Positions 24,722-33,417 of a DNA stretch of 64,000 bases are shown in pieces (within the stretch, counting starts at the first letter, position 1; every line of letters begins with the position of its first letter). The DNA comes from Hymenobacter cavernae (GTDB taxonomy: Bacteria > Bacteroidota > Bacteroidia > Cytophagales > Hymenobacteraceae): NCBI RefSeq assembly GCF_014641455.1, contig NZ_BMHT01000005.1, positions 437,357 to 501,356 on the forward strand, given 5' to 3'. The notes under the pieces were generated by a model. The model saw only the letters and a program-made list of their open reading frames with translations, was not told the origin of the DNA and made no database searches. A program made the translations under genes and the position numbers.

Positions 24722-26392
24722 ATGGCCAACGGCTTTTTCAACGTTCCCACCCCGATCAACGAACCAGTTAAGAGCTACGCCCCCGGCTCTAAGGAACGCG
24801 CTGAGCTACAGCAAGCTCTAAAAGAGCTGAAGCAGCAGCACCTCGATATTCCGATGTACATCGGCGGACAAGAGGTGCGCACCGATAACACGCTCACCAT
24901 CTCGCCCCCCCACGACCACCAGTACAAGCTAGGTCAGTTTCACGAAGGCGACGCCAGCCACGTAACCCAGGCCATTGATGCTGCTTTGGCTGCTCGTGAG
25001 CAGTGGGCGGCGATGCTGTGGGAGCACCGCGCAGGTATCTTCCTGAAAGCCGCCGAACTGCTGGCTGGCCCCTACCGTGCCCGTCTGAACGCGGCGACAA
25101 TGCTAGGTCAGAGTAAGAATGCGTACCAGGCGGAAATCGACGCGGCGTGCGAGCTGATCGACTTTTTCCGCTACAACGTGTACTTCATGCAGGAAATCTA
25201 CAAGCAGCAGCCGGAGTCGGCGCCGGGCATGTGGAACCGCCTGGAGCACCGTCCGCTGGAAGGCTTCGTATTTGCCCTCACGCCGTTCAACTTCACCTCT
25301 ATTGCCGGCAATCTGCCTACTTCAGTAGCTATGATGGGCAATGTCGTGGTGTGGAAACCCGCTTACCCACAGATCTACTCGGCCTACGTGCTGATGGAGC
25401 TGTTCCGCGAAGCCGGCCTGCCCGACGGCGTCATCAACCTGATTTATGTGGACGGTCCAGTAGCCGGCGACGTAATATTCAACCACCGCGACTTCGCTGG
25501 CATTCACTTTACCGGCTCGACTGGTGTGTTCCAGAACATCTGGAGCCTCATCGGCCAGAATATTCACAAGTACAAGACGTACCCGCGCATCGTGGGCGAA
25601 ACCGGCGGCAAGGACTTCATTATCGCGCACTCATCAGCCCAGCCTCGCCAAGTTGCCACCGCTATTTCGCGCGGCGCGTTTGAGTTTCAGGGCCAGAAGT
25701 GCTCGGCGGCTTCGCGGGTGTATATTCCGGCCAGCATGTACGAGGAGGTGAAAGGCTACGTACAGGCAGACCTAGCTTCGTTCCGGATGGGCGACGTGGA
25801 GGACTTCGGCAACTTCATCAATGCCGTCATCACCGAAGGCTCTTTCGACAAGCTAGCCCGTTACATTGATGCAGCCAAAGCTGACTCCAGCGTAGAAATT
25901 ATTGCCGGCGGTGGCCACGACAAGTCGAAAGGCTACTTCATTGAGCCAACGGTTATCGTGGCGAAAGATCCGAAGTACGTGACCATGTGCGAGGAGCTAT
26001 TCGGCCCTGTGCTGACCATGTACGTGTACGAGGATGCCAAATTCGAGGAAACCCTCACCCTCATCGACACAACTTCGCCGTACGCCCTCACCGGCGCCAT
26101 CTTCTCCCAGGACCGCTACGCCATCGACCTAGCTTCGAAGCGCCTCGTGAATGCGGCCGGCAACTTCTACATCAACGACAAGCCCACCGGCGCTGTCGTA
26201 GGTCAGCAGCCCTTCGGTGGCGCCCGCGCCAGCGGCACCAACGACAAAGCCGGCTCCATGCTGAACCTGCTCCGCTGGACTTCGGCCCGCGCCATCAAGG
26301 AAACTTTCGTGCCGCCGGTTGATTACCGCTACCCCTTCATGGGCGTAGAAACCGGCGAGGATCTGAACGTGACTGGCCAAGGCGGATTCTAA
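24722..26392 (+). CDS. pruA: L-glutamate gamma-semialdehyde dehydrogenase
   Basis: A 556-residue aldehyde dehydrogenase that oxidises glutamate semialdehyde (from proline, via P5C) to glutamate with NAD+. VGETGGKDF holds the general-base Glu (about 293) and FEFQGQKCSAASR holds the catalytic Cys (about 327). The dinucleotide region FTGSTGVF and the C-terminal QPFGGARASGTNDKAG are typical of the P5C dehydrogenase type 1 subfamily. Proline dehydrogenase is not in the window, so the enzyme is a monofunctional PruA and not a PutA fusion. A strong terminator follows. Confidence 0.95.
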   Translation: MANGFFNVPTPINEPVKSYAPGSKERAELQQALKELKQQHLDIPMYIGGQEVRTDNTLTISPPHDHQYKLGQFHEGDASHVTQAIDAALAAREQWAAMLWEHRAGIFLKAAELLAGPYRARLNAATMLGQSKNAYQAEIDAACELIDFFRYNVYFMQEIYKQQPESAPGMWNRLEHRPLEGFVFALTPFNFTSIAGNLPTSVAMMGNVVVWKPAYPQIYSAYVLMELFREAGLPDGVINLIYVDGPVAGDVIFNHRDFAGIHFTGSTGVFQNIWSLIGQNIHKYKTYPRIVGETGGKDFIIAHSSAQPRQVATAISRGAFEFQGQKCSAASRVYIPASMYEEVKGYVQADLASFRMGDVEDFGNFINAVITEGSFDKLARYIDAAKADSSVEIIAGGGHDKSKGYFIEPTVIVAKDPKYVTMCEELFGPVLTMYVYEDAKFEETLTLIDTTSPYALTGAIFSQDRYAIDLASKRLVNAAGNFYINDKPTGAVVGQQPFGGARASGTNDKAGSMLNLLRWTSARAIKETFVPPVDYRYPFMGVETGEDLNVTGQGGF

Positions 26393-26411
26393 AACCTAGG
26401 TTGAGTTAACC

Positions 26412-26445
26412 AAAAAGCCGCTTCAGGATGCTGAAGCGGCTTTTT
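26412..26445 (+). terminator. terminator after pruA
   Basis: AAAAAGCCGCTTCAG, GATG loop, CTGAAGCGGCTTTTT. Confidence 0.92.
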
Positions 26446-26512
26446 AGTTTTAGGAAAGTACAGTAAAAGACTGCGAACCTCTGCGGGAACCTACTACCTA
26501 GGTAGGATACAT

Positions 26513-27106
26513 TCAAGCGGCATCATCCGTCACCAACGGAATGCGCAGGCTAGCATAAATATCGGCCAGCAAAAGCTGAGTACCTAGTTCCGGAATCTTC
26601 ACGGCCTCTTCTGGCTTCGTCAGCAATTCTTGCTGCCAGTCGCTACCCTCATCGGTCCGGTGAAACCATTCTACAGCTTGGTACTGCTGAGAAACAAGCA
26701 AGTAATGACGTAGGGAAGCCAGGCGCTGGTACCGAAACAACTTCCACACCCGGTCCCGGTCGGCAGTAGAAGGCGACAGCACTTCGATGAGTAGCACTGG
26801 GTGGCGCCTGGTCCGCTCGGCCATCACATCTTCGTCGTGGTAGGTTACCATCACATCGGGGTAGGTGTATTGCACTCCTTCGGCTACTTCCAGCTGCACG
26901 GTTTCGGTAAATACCCGGCAGCCTCTCTCTTCTGTACTCAACAAACGAGAAGCACAACGCAACACAAGAGAGTTATGATTGGCAGTGCCGCCCGACATCG
27001 CCATAATTTCACCACGGTAGAACTCATGTCGCTCCGGCGAAGTCGCTTCTAACGCCTGGTATTCCTCAACCGTGTAAAGCCGGGATAACGCCTGTTTTTG
27101 TTCCAT
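26513..27106 (-). CDS. Uma2 family endonuclease-like protein
   Basis: A 197-residue protein of the DUF820/Uma2 group. The signature order is YTVEEYQALEATSPERHEFY, then FRGEIMAMSGG-like text (YRGEIMAMSGGTANHN), then TYPDVMVTYHDEDV and HPVLLIEVLSPSTADRDR, ending with YLLVSQ. The Asp and Glu in PDV and LLIEV correspond to the PD-(D/E)XK nuclease core. The biological role is not settled; these genes are often multicopy in Bacteroidota and Cyanobacteria and have been linked to mobile elements. It stands alone, with no nearby partner. Confidence 0.9.
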   Translation of the reverse strand: MEQKQALSRLYTVEEYQALEATSPERHEFYRGEIMAMSGGTANHNSLVLRCASRLLSTEERGCRVFTETVQLEVAEGVQYTYPDVMVTYHDEDVMAERTRRHPVLLIEVLSPSTADRDRVWKLFRYQRLASLRHYLLVSQQYQAVEWFHRTDEGSDWQQELLTKPEEAVKIPELGTQLLLADIYASLRIPLVTDDAA

Positions 27107-27164
27107 AAAGTCAGGTCCTCCTTTCTCTCAAATATAGCCTTTCCGCTACCGCCAGCGCAAACCT

Positions 27165-27194
27165 TTGTTCCCAAGGACTGAACCGCTACATTTG
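27165..27194 (+). promoter_or_regulatory. Bacteroidota promoter for the nuo locus
   Basis: TTG at 27165-27167, exactly 19 bases, then TACATTTG at 27187-27194. This is a near-ideal -33/-7 pair for the primary Bacteroidota sigma factor, 41 bases before nuoA. Confidence 0.8.
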
Positions 27195-27235
27195 CCTTTC
27201 TCCGATTTTGTTTCTTGTCTTTATTCGCAGTTCGT

Positions 27236-27634
27236 ATGCTACTTGTCGTTCCTGCTCCCCAATATCAACCTTCCGATTACCTCCCCATCCTGGCGCAGCT
27301 AGGTTTTGCGCTGGCGTTCGTGGCGTTTGCCATGGTCGTATCGCACTTAGTAGGCCCAAAGCGCAAGAGCGTGGTCAAAGACAGCTCCTTCGAGTGCGGC
27401 ATCGAGTCGGTGGGCAACGCCCGCACGCCGATTTCGGTGAAGTACTTCCTCACGGCTATTCTGTTCGTCCTCTTCGACGTGGAGGTTATCTTTATGTACC
27501 CATGGGCAGTCAACTTCCGCCAGCTAGGTACCGAAGGCTTCGTGCAGATGATCGTGTTTTTGACGCTGCTAATGGCCGGTTTTGCTTATGTCATCAAGAA
27601 GGGCATCCTGAAGTGGACCGGCACCAACGCCTAA
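27236..27634 (+). CDS. nuoA: complex I subunit A
   Basis: A protein of 132 residues from the ATG at 27236; an upstream TTG would add seven residues. Three hydrophobic helices are visible, and the conserved ECGIESVGNARTPISVKYF and LFDVEVIFMYPWAV blocks carry the Glu/Asp residues of the quinone-site loop. NuoA is part of the membrane arm of NADH:quinone oxidoreductase. A near-ideal promoter lies just upstream, making this the start of the locus. Confidence 0.95.
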   Translation: MLLVVPAPQYQPSDYLPILAQLGFALAFVAFAMVVSHLVGPKRKSVVKDSSFECGIESVGNARTPISVKYFLTAILFVLFDVEVIFMYPWAVNFRQLGTEGFVQMIVFLTLLMAGFAYVIKKGILKWTGTNA

Positions 27635-27709
27635 GTCTAACATTAGCAAACTTTTACTTTTTGGCGAGTGTTGGCTTTATAGGTCTTTACTTCCTACCCG
27701 ACTTCTCTC

Positions 27710-28267
27710 ATGAACGATATCCGAGTTCCCGAAATTAAAACAGTTGCTGCGCCCGAAGGCATCGAAGGTGCTGGCTTCTTCGCCACTTCGCTGGAGAAGG
27801 TAGTTGGTATTGCCCGTGCTAACTCGCTGTGGCCGTTGCCTTTTGCCACTTCGTGCTGCGGCATCGAGTTCATGGCGACCATGGGTGCCCACTACGACAT
27901 CTCGCGCTTCGGCTCCGAGCGCCCGTCGTTTTCGCCGCGCCAAGCCGACTTGCTGATGGTGATGGGCACCATTGCCAAAAAAATGGCGCCTATCGTGAAG
28001 CAAGTGTACGAGCAAATGGCCGAGCCCCGCTGGGTGCTCGCTATGGGCGCCTGCGCCTGTTCGGGTGGTATCTTCGATAGCTACTCCGTGTTGCAAGGCA
28101 TCGACCGCATCATCCCGGTCGACGTGTACGTTCCCGGCTGCCCACCGCGCCCTGAGCAAGTGCTCGACGGCCTGATGCGTGTGCAGGACCTAGCTCGTAA
28201 CGAATCGATGCGCCGCCGCAACTCGCCCGAGTACCAAGCGCTGCTGGAATCTTATAACATAAAATAA
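27710..28267 (+). CDS. nuoB: complex I subunit B (N2 cluster)
   Basis: A 185-residue subunit holding the terminal 4Fe-4S cluster N2 next to the quinone site. The cluster ligands are visible as [10 protein letters not shown], then MGACACSGG and [14 protein letters not shown]. Length and motifs are normal for the family. The following spacer contains a long hairpin (28267-28354) and then nuoC. Confidence 0.97.
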   Translation: MNDIRVPEIKTVAAPEGIEGAGFFATSLEKVVGIARANSLWPLPFATSCCGIEFMATMGAHYDISRFGSERPSFSPRQADLLMVMGTIAKKMAPIVKQVYEQMAEPRWVLAMGACACSGGIFDSYSVLQGIDRIIPVDVYVPGCPPRPEQVLDGLMRVQDLARNESMRRRNSPEYQALLESYNIK

Positions 28268-28354
28268 GCTGTTAGCTATTGGCTGTTAGCTGTTAGCCTT
28301 TGTTATAAGGCTCAGTTTAGAAAGCTAATAGCTAACAGCCAATAGCTAACAGCT
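28267..28354. repeat. long inverted repeat, family D (AGCTGTTAGCTATTGG type)
   Basis: AGCTGTTAGCTATTGGCTGT at 28267-28297 pairs with 28324-28354 over 31 bases with one mismatch. Its left arm starts at the last base of nuoB and the right arm ends 6 bases before the nuoC start, filling the spacer. Confidence 0.92.
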
Positions 28355-28360
28355 CATAAA

Positions 28361-28927
28361 ATGGCTGACCCGAACGAAGAAGCTGCGGCCCAATCTGCTG
28401 CTGTTACCGAAGAAGACCCGAACAAACTCACCAACGCCCGCGTGCTGGCTAACCTGCACCGGATGTTTGGCGAAGATGCCTTTACCGATGTAGAGGAGCC
28501 GTACGGCTTGCTCACGGCGACAACTACGCGGGAGCGGATTCACGATATCATCGAGACGTTGCAGGCTGATGAGGAAATGCAGCTCAACTTCCTGACCACC
28601 ATGTGCGGGATTCATTATCCTGATCATGAAGGCAAGGAGCTAGGTATGATCTATCACTTGCACAGCCTTGTACACAATGTGCGGCTGCGCCTGAAGATCT
28701 TCTTCCCGATTGCTGACCCTGTGGTACCGACGCTAACGGACATCTACGCTACGGCGAATTGGATGGAGCGCGAGGCTTACGACTTTTTCGGCATTATCTT
28801 CCCTGGTCACCCAAATCTCATCCGCATCCTGAATGTGGAAGACATGGACTACCATCCCATGCGCAAAGAATACCCGCTGGAAGATGGTACCCGTGAAGAC
28901 AAGACAGACTTATTCTTCGGCCGATAG
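28361..28927 (+). CDS. nuoC: complex I subunit C
   Basis: A 188-residue hydrophilic subunit (30 kDa) of the peripheral arm. The family signature IYATANWMEREAYDFFGI with FPGHPNLIRIL is present, and DMDYHPMRKEYPLED closes it. It is a separate gene and not fused to nuoD as in some proteobacteria. The N-terminal 30 residues are acidic and Ala-rich. Long inverted repeats lie on both sides. Confidence 0.95.
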   Translation: MADPNEEAAAQSAAVTEEDPNKLTNARVLANLHRMFGEDAFTDVEEPYGLLTATTTRERIHDIIETLQADEEMQLNFLTTMCGIHYPDHEGKELGMIYHLHSLVHNVRLRLKIFFPIADPVVPTLTDIYATANWMEREAYDFFGIIFPGHPNLIRILNVEDMDYHPMRKEYPLEDGTREDKTDLFFGR

Positions 28928-29040
28928 CAGTCAGTATTAAGTAGGTAGTATTGAGTAGTTAGTATTTCAGAATCAATACTATTTCACTTTCTTCAACTAC
29001 CCACCAATACTCACTACTAGCTACTTACTACTCAGTACTC
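28928..29040. repeat. long imperfect inverted repeat, family E (AGTAGTAAGTA type)
   Basis: Low-complexity arms: AGTATTAAGTAGGTAGTATT on the left and the opposite-strand form (ACTCACTACTAGCTACTTAC) on the right. They fill the nuoC-nuoD spacer and end 3 bases before the nuoD start. The better preserved relative is at 54892-54976. Confidence 0.75.
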
Positions 29041-29042
29041 AT

Positions 29043-30305
29043 ATGGCAGTAAATGACACGCTAGCGGGCACCCATAAAATTATTGAGGAAGCGCGCGAGC
29101 AGCAGCATAATCAGCTCATCCCGACGGTTAACGATTTCAACCAGGAGCTGACCACGCTAAACCTAGGTCCTACTCACCCGGCCACGCACGGTATCTTCCA
29201 GAACATTCTGCAAATGGATGGCGAGCGGATCGTGTCGGGCGTACCGACCATTGGCTACATCCACCGGGCGTTCGAGAAAATTGCCGAGCGCCGCCCTCTA
29301 TACCAGATTACGCCGCTCACCGACCGCATGAACTACTGTTCGTCGCCCATTAATAACATGGGCTGGCACATGACGGTAGAGAAGCTGCTCGGTATTACAG
29401 TTCCGAAGCGCGCGCAGTACATGCGCGTGATTATGATGGAGTTGGCCCGCATCGTCGACCACCTGATCTGTAACTCCATCCTAGGTGTTGATACGGGCGC
29501 TTTCACCGGCTTCCTCTACGTATTTCAGGAGCGCGAGAAGGTCTACGAGATTTACGAAGAAGTTTGCGGGGCTCGCCTGACGACCAACATGGGCCGTATC
29601 GGCGGCATGGAGCGCGACTTTACGCCCGTAGCACTAGAGAAGCTGCGCAAATGGGTGAAGGAGTTTCCGGCCGTAATGCGGGAGTTCCAGAGCATGTTTG
29701 ACCGCAACCGCATCTTCATGGACCGCACCCAGTACGTGGGCGGCATCACGGCGGAAAAAGCGCTGAACTACGGCTTCACCGGCCCCAACCTGCGCGCCGC
29801 TGGTGTCGACTACGATGTGCGAGTGATGAACCCTTACTCTTCTTACCAAGACTTTGAGTTTGACATTCCGGTAGGTACCAACGGCGATACGTACGACCGC
29901 TACCTGGTGCGCAACGAGGAAATCTGGCAGAGCCTGCGCATTATTGAGCAGGCGCTAGAGAACCTGCCCGAAGGTCCCTATCACGCCGACGCCCCGCACT
30001 ACTACCTGCCTCCCAAGCAGGCCGTGTACCAGAACATGGAGGCGCTGATTTACCACTTCAAAATCATCATGGGTGAGATTGAAGCCCCTGTAGGTGAAGT
30101 GTATCACTCCGTGGAAGGTGGCAACGGTGAACTAGGCTTCTATCTGATTTCGGATGGTGGCCGCACGCCTTATCGCCTGCACTTCCGTCGTCCGTGCTTC
30201 ATCTACTACCAAGCGTATTCCGAGATGGTAGTAGGCCAGTCGCTCTCCGACGCCATCGTGACGCTAAGCTCCATGAACGTAATTGCCGGCGAGCTGGACG
30301 CGTAG
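29043..30305 (+). CDS. nuoD: complex I subunit D
   Basis: A 420-residue subunit (49 kDa) that forms part of the quinone-binding site with NuoB. Conserved blocks are LGPTHPATHG, GYIHRAFEKIAE, RMNYCSSPINNMGWH, MGRIGGMERDF and the C-terminal GELGFYLISDGG...YRLHFRRPCF. The His pair near HPATHG lies at the quinone headgroup in known structures. The end, NVIAGELDA, is a little different from the usual DPVMGEIDR but of normal length. Confidence 0.97.
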   Translation: MAVNDTLAGTHKIIEEAREQQHNQLIPTVNDFNQELTTLNLGPTHPATHGIFQNILQMDGERIVSGVPTIGYIHRAFEKIAERRPLYQITPLTDRMNYCSSPINNMGWHMTVEKLLGITVPKRAQYMRVIMMELARIVDHLICNSILGVDTGAFTGFLYVFQEREKVYEIYEEVCGARLTTNMGRIGGMERDFTPVALEKLRKWVKEFPAVMREFQSMFDRNRIFMDRTQYVGGITAEKALNYGFTGPNLRAAGVDYDVRVMNPYSSYQDFEFDIPVGTNGDTYDRYLVRNEEIWQSLRIIEQALENLPEGPYHADAPHYYLPPKQAVYQNMEALIYHFKIIMGEIEAPVGEVYHSVEGGNGELGFYLISDGGRTPYRLHFRRPCFIYYQAYSEMVVGQSLSDAIVTLSSMNVIAGELDA

Positions 30306-30326
30306 TTTTTGCTGAACTTGACCCCT

Positions 30327-30902
30327 ATGGAATCTACAACCGCGCCCACCAAGCCCCAGTTTTCGCCTGCTGCTAAAGCTGAAATCAAGCGCCTCCTCAC
30401 GCACTACCCCAACGACCGCAATAAGTCGGCCTTGCTGCCGGTGCTGCACATCGCGCAGGCCGAGTTCGGCGGCTGGGTGAGCCCCGAAGTGCAAGACTTA
30501 GTGGCCGAGACCCTAGGTCTTCAACCGATTGAAGTGTATGAGGTAGCTACTTTCTACACCATGTTCAACCTCAAGCCAGTAGGTAAACATGTGTTGGAGA
30601 TCTGCCGGACAGGCCCTTGCATGTTGCGCGGCTCCGACGAGCTAACGGCACATTTAGAGCGCATCACGGGCGCTAAAGTGGGCGGACCGGCTTCCGAAGA
30701 TGGGTTTTTTACGCTGAAAGAGGTAGAATGCCTGGCTGCTTGCGGCTTTGCTCCTATCGTGCAGGTTCGGGAGAAGTATTACGAAAAGCTCGATACACCC
30801 GAAGCAGTTGATGCTATGCTCACCGAGCTTCGCAACCAGGTACACCGCCCTATTCTGCCTTGGGAAGAAGTGGGGTTACCGAACTCTCTGAAGAACAACT
30901 AA
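30327..30902 (+). CDS. nuoE: complex I subunit E (N1a cluster)
   Basis: A 191-residue subunit from the ATG at 30327. It holds a 2Fe-2S cluster with ligands in EICRTGPCML and ECLAACGFAP, as in the thioredoxin-like NuoE family. The conserved YEVATFYTMFN block is present. It partners NuoF in the NADH-oxidising module. The next gene starts 30 bases later. Confidence 0.95.
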   Translation: MESTTAPTKPQFSPAAKAEIKRLLTHYPNDRNKSALLPVLHIAQAEFGGWVSPEVQDLVAETLGLQPIEVYEVATFYTMFNLKPVGKHVLEICRTGPCMLRGSDELTAHLERITGAKVGGPASEDGFFTLKEVECLAACGFAPIVQVREKYYEKLDTPEAVDAMLTELRNQVHRPILPWEEVGLPNSLKNN

Positions 30903-30932
30903 CAGCTGGCCATCAGCACAACGCTTATTACT

Positions 30933-32273
30933 ATGGGCCGCAAGCTATTAACTGAACATATCAACGTTGAAGGCATTGACACCTTTGAGGTGTACCGCAA
31001 ACACGGCGGCTACCGCTCAGTGGAGAAAGCCCTGAAAACGATGACACCCGACGAGGTGGTGGAAGAAGTGAAGAAGTCGGGGCTACGTGGCCGCGGCGGC
31101 GCTGGCTTTCCAACGGGCATGAAGTGGAGCTTCCTGGCCAAGCCCGAAGGTGTGCCGCGCTACCTTGTCTGCAACGCCGATGAGTCAGAGCCGGGTACCT
31201 TCAAGGACCGGCAGCTGATGTCGAAGCTGCCGCACTTGCTCATCGAAGGCATGATTACGAGTTCGTACGCCCTGGGCGCTAACACCTCGTACATCTATAT
31301 TCGAGGCGAGCTATTGTACGTGCTTCGCATTCTGGAAAAGGCTATTGCTGAGGCGTATGCCAATGGCTTCTTAGGCAAGAACATCCTAGGTTCGGGCTAC
31401 GACTTAGACCTGCATGTGCATCCTGGTGGCGGCGCTTACATCTGCGGCGAGGAAACAGCGCTGTTGGAATCACTGGAAGGCAAGCGTGGCAACCCACGTA
31501 ACAAGCCGCCTTTCCCGGCCGTGCAAGGCCTTTACGCCCGCCCAACGGTGGTAAACAATGTGGAGTCGATTGCTGCTATTCCAGTCATTGTGAACATGAC
31601 GGGTGACGAGTACGCTAAAATCGGCGTGGGTCGTAGCACGGGCACCAAGCTGATTTCGGCTTGCGGCCACCTGAACAAACCGGGCATCTACGAAATTGAG
31701 CTAGGTTTACCGGTCGAAGAGTTCATCTACTCCGATGAGTACTGCGGTGGCATCTGGAAAGGCCGGGAGTTGAAGGCGGTGGTAGCGGGTGGTTCGTCGG
31801 TTCCGATTCTTCCTAAAGAGTTGATTCTGAAGACTACTGCCGGTGAAAACCGCTTGATGACGTACGAATCGCTGTCAGATGGCGGCTTCATCACGGGTAC
31901 AATGCTAGGTTCCGGTGGCTTCATTGCCATGGACGAAACCACCTGCATCGTGCGCAACACCTGGAACTTCTCCCGTTTCTACCACCATGAATCATGCGGG
32001 CAATGCTCGCCGTGCCGTGAGGGAACGGGCTGGCTGGAGAAAGTACTGCATCGCCTGGAGTATGGCCACGGCCACATGGAAGACATTGACTTGCTGGTGA
32101 GTGTAGCCAAGCAGATTGAAGGGAACACCATTTGCCCCCTTGGCGAAGCTGCCGCTTGGCCAGTAGCTGCTGCCGTGCGTCACTTCCGTGACGAATTTGA
32201 GTGGCACGTGAAACACCCACAAGAAGCTACGCGCACCGGTGCTGTGTATCCGGGAAAGGCCGTGTTAGCTTAA
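30933..32273 (+). CDS. nuoF: complex I subunit F (NADH and FMN binding)
   Basis: A 446-residue subunit that binds NADH, FMN and a 4Fe-4S cluster and is the entry point for electrons. GLRGRGGAGFPTGMKW is the nucleotide/FMN site, GAYICGEETALLESLEGKRG is a second conserved block, and HESCGQCSPCREGTGW carries the cluster Cys. Length is normal. A family A hairpin follows in the spacer before nuoG. Confidence 0.97.
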   Translation: MGRKLLTEHINVEGIDTFEVYRKHGGYRSVEKALKTMTPDEVVEEVKKSGLRGRGGAGFPTGMKWSFLAKPEGVPRYLVCNADESEPGTFKDRQLMSKLPHLLIEGMITSSYALGANTSYIYIRGELLYVLRILEKAIAEAYANGFLGKNILGSGYDLDLHVHPGGGAYICGEETALLESLEGKRGNPRNKPPFPAVQGLYARPTVVNNVESIAAIPVIVNMTGDEYAKIGVGRSTGTKLISACGHLNKPGIYEIELGLPVEEFIYSDEYCGGIWKGRELKAVVAGGSSVPILPKELILKTTAGENRLMTYESLSDGGFITGTMLGSGGFIAMDETTCIVRNTWNFSRFYHHESCGQCSPCREGTGWLEKVLHRLEYGHGHMEDIDLLVSVAKQIEGNTICPLGEAAAWPVAAAVRHFRDEFEWHVKHPQEATRTGAVYPGKAVLA

Positions 32274-32283
32274 GTAGTAAAAC

Positions 32284-32378
32284 GTCATGCTGAGCTTGTC
32301 GAAGCATCTTGCCTGGCGTCTTGGAAGTAGTAACTCTAAATGTCAGCACGCGAGATGCTTCGACAAGCTCAGCATGAC
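32284..32378. repeat. long inverted repeat, family A (GTCATGCTGAGC type)
   Basis: GTCATGCTGAGCTTGTCGAA (32284) to AGCATCT at 32309 pairs perfectly over 26 bases with 32353-32378. It lies between nuoF and nuoG. Confidence 0.95.
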
Positions 32379-32406
32379 GACTGATTCTAAACTGTCTTAA
32401 TCCAAA

Positions 32407-33414
32407 ATGGCTAAAATAACATTCGATGGCATTGAGGTGGAAGTACCAGACGGTACCTCTATTCTCAACGCGGCACGCAAGATTGGCGGCAGCATCGTGC
32501 CACCGGCCATGTGCTACTACACGCCGCTCCAAGGCTCGGGCGGTAAGTGCCGCGCTTGCCTGGTACGCGTAGCAGCGGGCTCAGCCAAAGACCCGCGCCC
32601 CATGCCGAAGCTGGTAGCCTCGTGCGTGACGCCGGTGCAAGACGGCATGGTGGTCGAAAACACCTCCTCCGAGCAGGTCCTGAACGTGCGCAAGGGCATC
32701 GTGGAAATGCTGCTCATCAACCACCCGCTCGATTGCCCCGTGTGCGACCAGGCGGGCGAGTGCGATTTGCAGAACTTCGCCTTTGAGCATGGCGTGAGCA
32801 CTACGCGCTACCAGGAAGAGCGCCGCACGTTCGAGAAAATCGACATTGGTCCTTTGATTCAGCTGCACATGACGCGTTGCATTCTGTGCTACCGCTGCGT
32901 GTACACGGCCAATCAGATTACCGACAATCGCGTGCACGGCGTGCTGGGTCGCGGCGATGCGGCGGAAATCGGTACTTACATCGAGAATGTGATTGACAAC
33001 GACTTCTCGGGCAACGTTATCGACGTGTGCCCGGTGGGTGCTCTGACCGACAAAACCTTCCGCTTCAAGCAGCGCGTGTGGTTCACGAAGCCTGTAAACG
33101 CCCACCGCGACTGCTCGCACGAGAAGTGCCCCGGCCGCGTGGTACTGTGGTACAAAGGGAAAGACGTGCTTCGTGTAACGGCTCGCAAGGACCAGTACGG
33201 CGAGGTAAAAGAGTTTATCTGCAACGAGTGCCGCTTCGAGAAGAAGGAAACTGCTGACTGGGTTATTGAAGGTCCGGCGCATATCGACCGTTCTTCGGTC
33301 ATCTCGGCCAACCACTACGAGCTACCTGTGCTTAATCAGCAGATTATTGCTGACTTGCCAGAAAGCTCCGTGCGCGACCTGGAGCAGAACCCACCCATGA
33401 AATTAGGTAACTAG
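32407..33414 (+). CDS. nuoG: complex I subunit G, short form
   Basis: A 335-residue protein with the N-terminal half of NuoG. It has a 2Fe-2S domain (MCYYTPLQGSGGKCRACLVR), a His/Cys cluster region (DCPVCDQAGECDLQNFAFEH) and a 4Fe-4S pair (TRCILCYRCVYTANQI, then VIDVCPVGALTDKTF). After the HEKCPGRVVLW/CNECRF region it ends, without the large molybdopterin-like C-terminal domain of E. coli NuoG. From memory this short form is usual in Bacteroidota, so I do not call it truncated. It feeds electrons from NuoEF to NuoI. Three bases separate it from nuoH. Confidence 0.92.
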   Translation: MAKITFDGIEVEVPDGTSILNAARKIGGSIVPPAMCYYTPLQGSGGKCRACLVRVAAGSAKDPRPMPKLVASCVTPVQDGMVVENTSSEQVLNVRKGIVEMLLINHPLDCPVCDQAGECDLQNFAFEHGVSTTRYQEERRTFEKIDIGPLIQLHMTRCILCYRCVYTANQITDNRVHGVLGRGDAAEIGTYIENVIDNDFSGNVIDVCPVGALTDKTFRFKQRVWFTKPVNAHRDCSHEKCPGRVVLWYKGKDVLRVTARKDQYGEVKEFICNECRFEKKETADWVIEGPAHIDRSSVISANHYELPVLNQQIIADLPESSVRDLEQNPPMKLGN

Positions 33415-33417
33415 ACG

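Noticed and set aside
32407..33414. nuoG as a truncated gene
   Set aside because: The reading frame is clean, nuoH follows after 3 bases, and from memory a short NuoG is usual in Bacteroidota.
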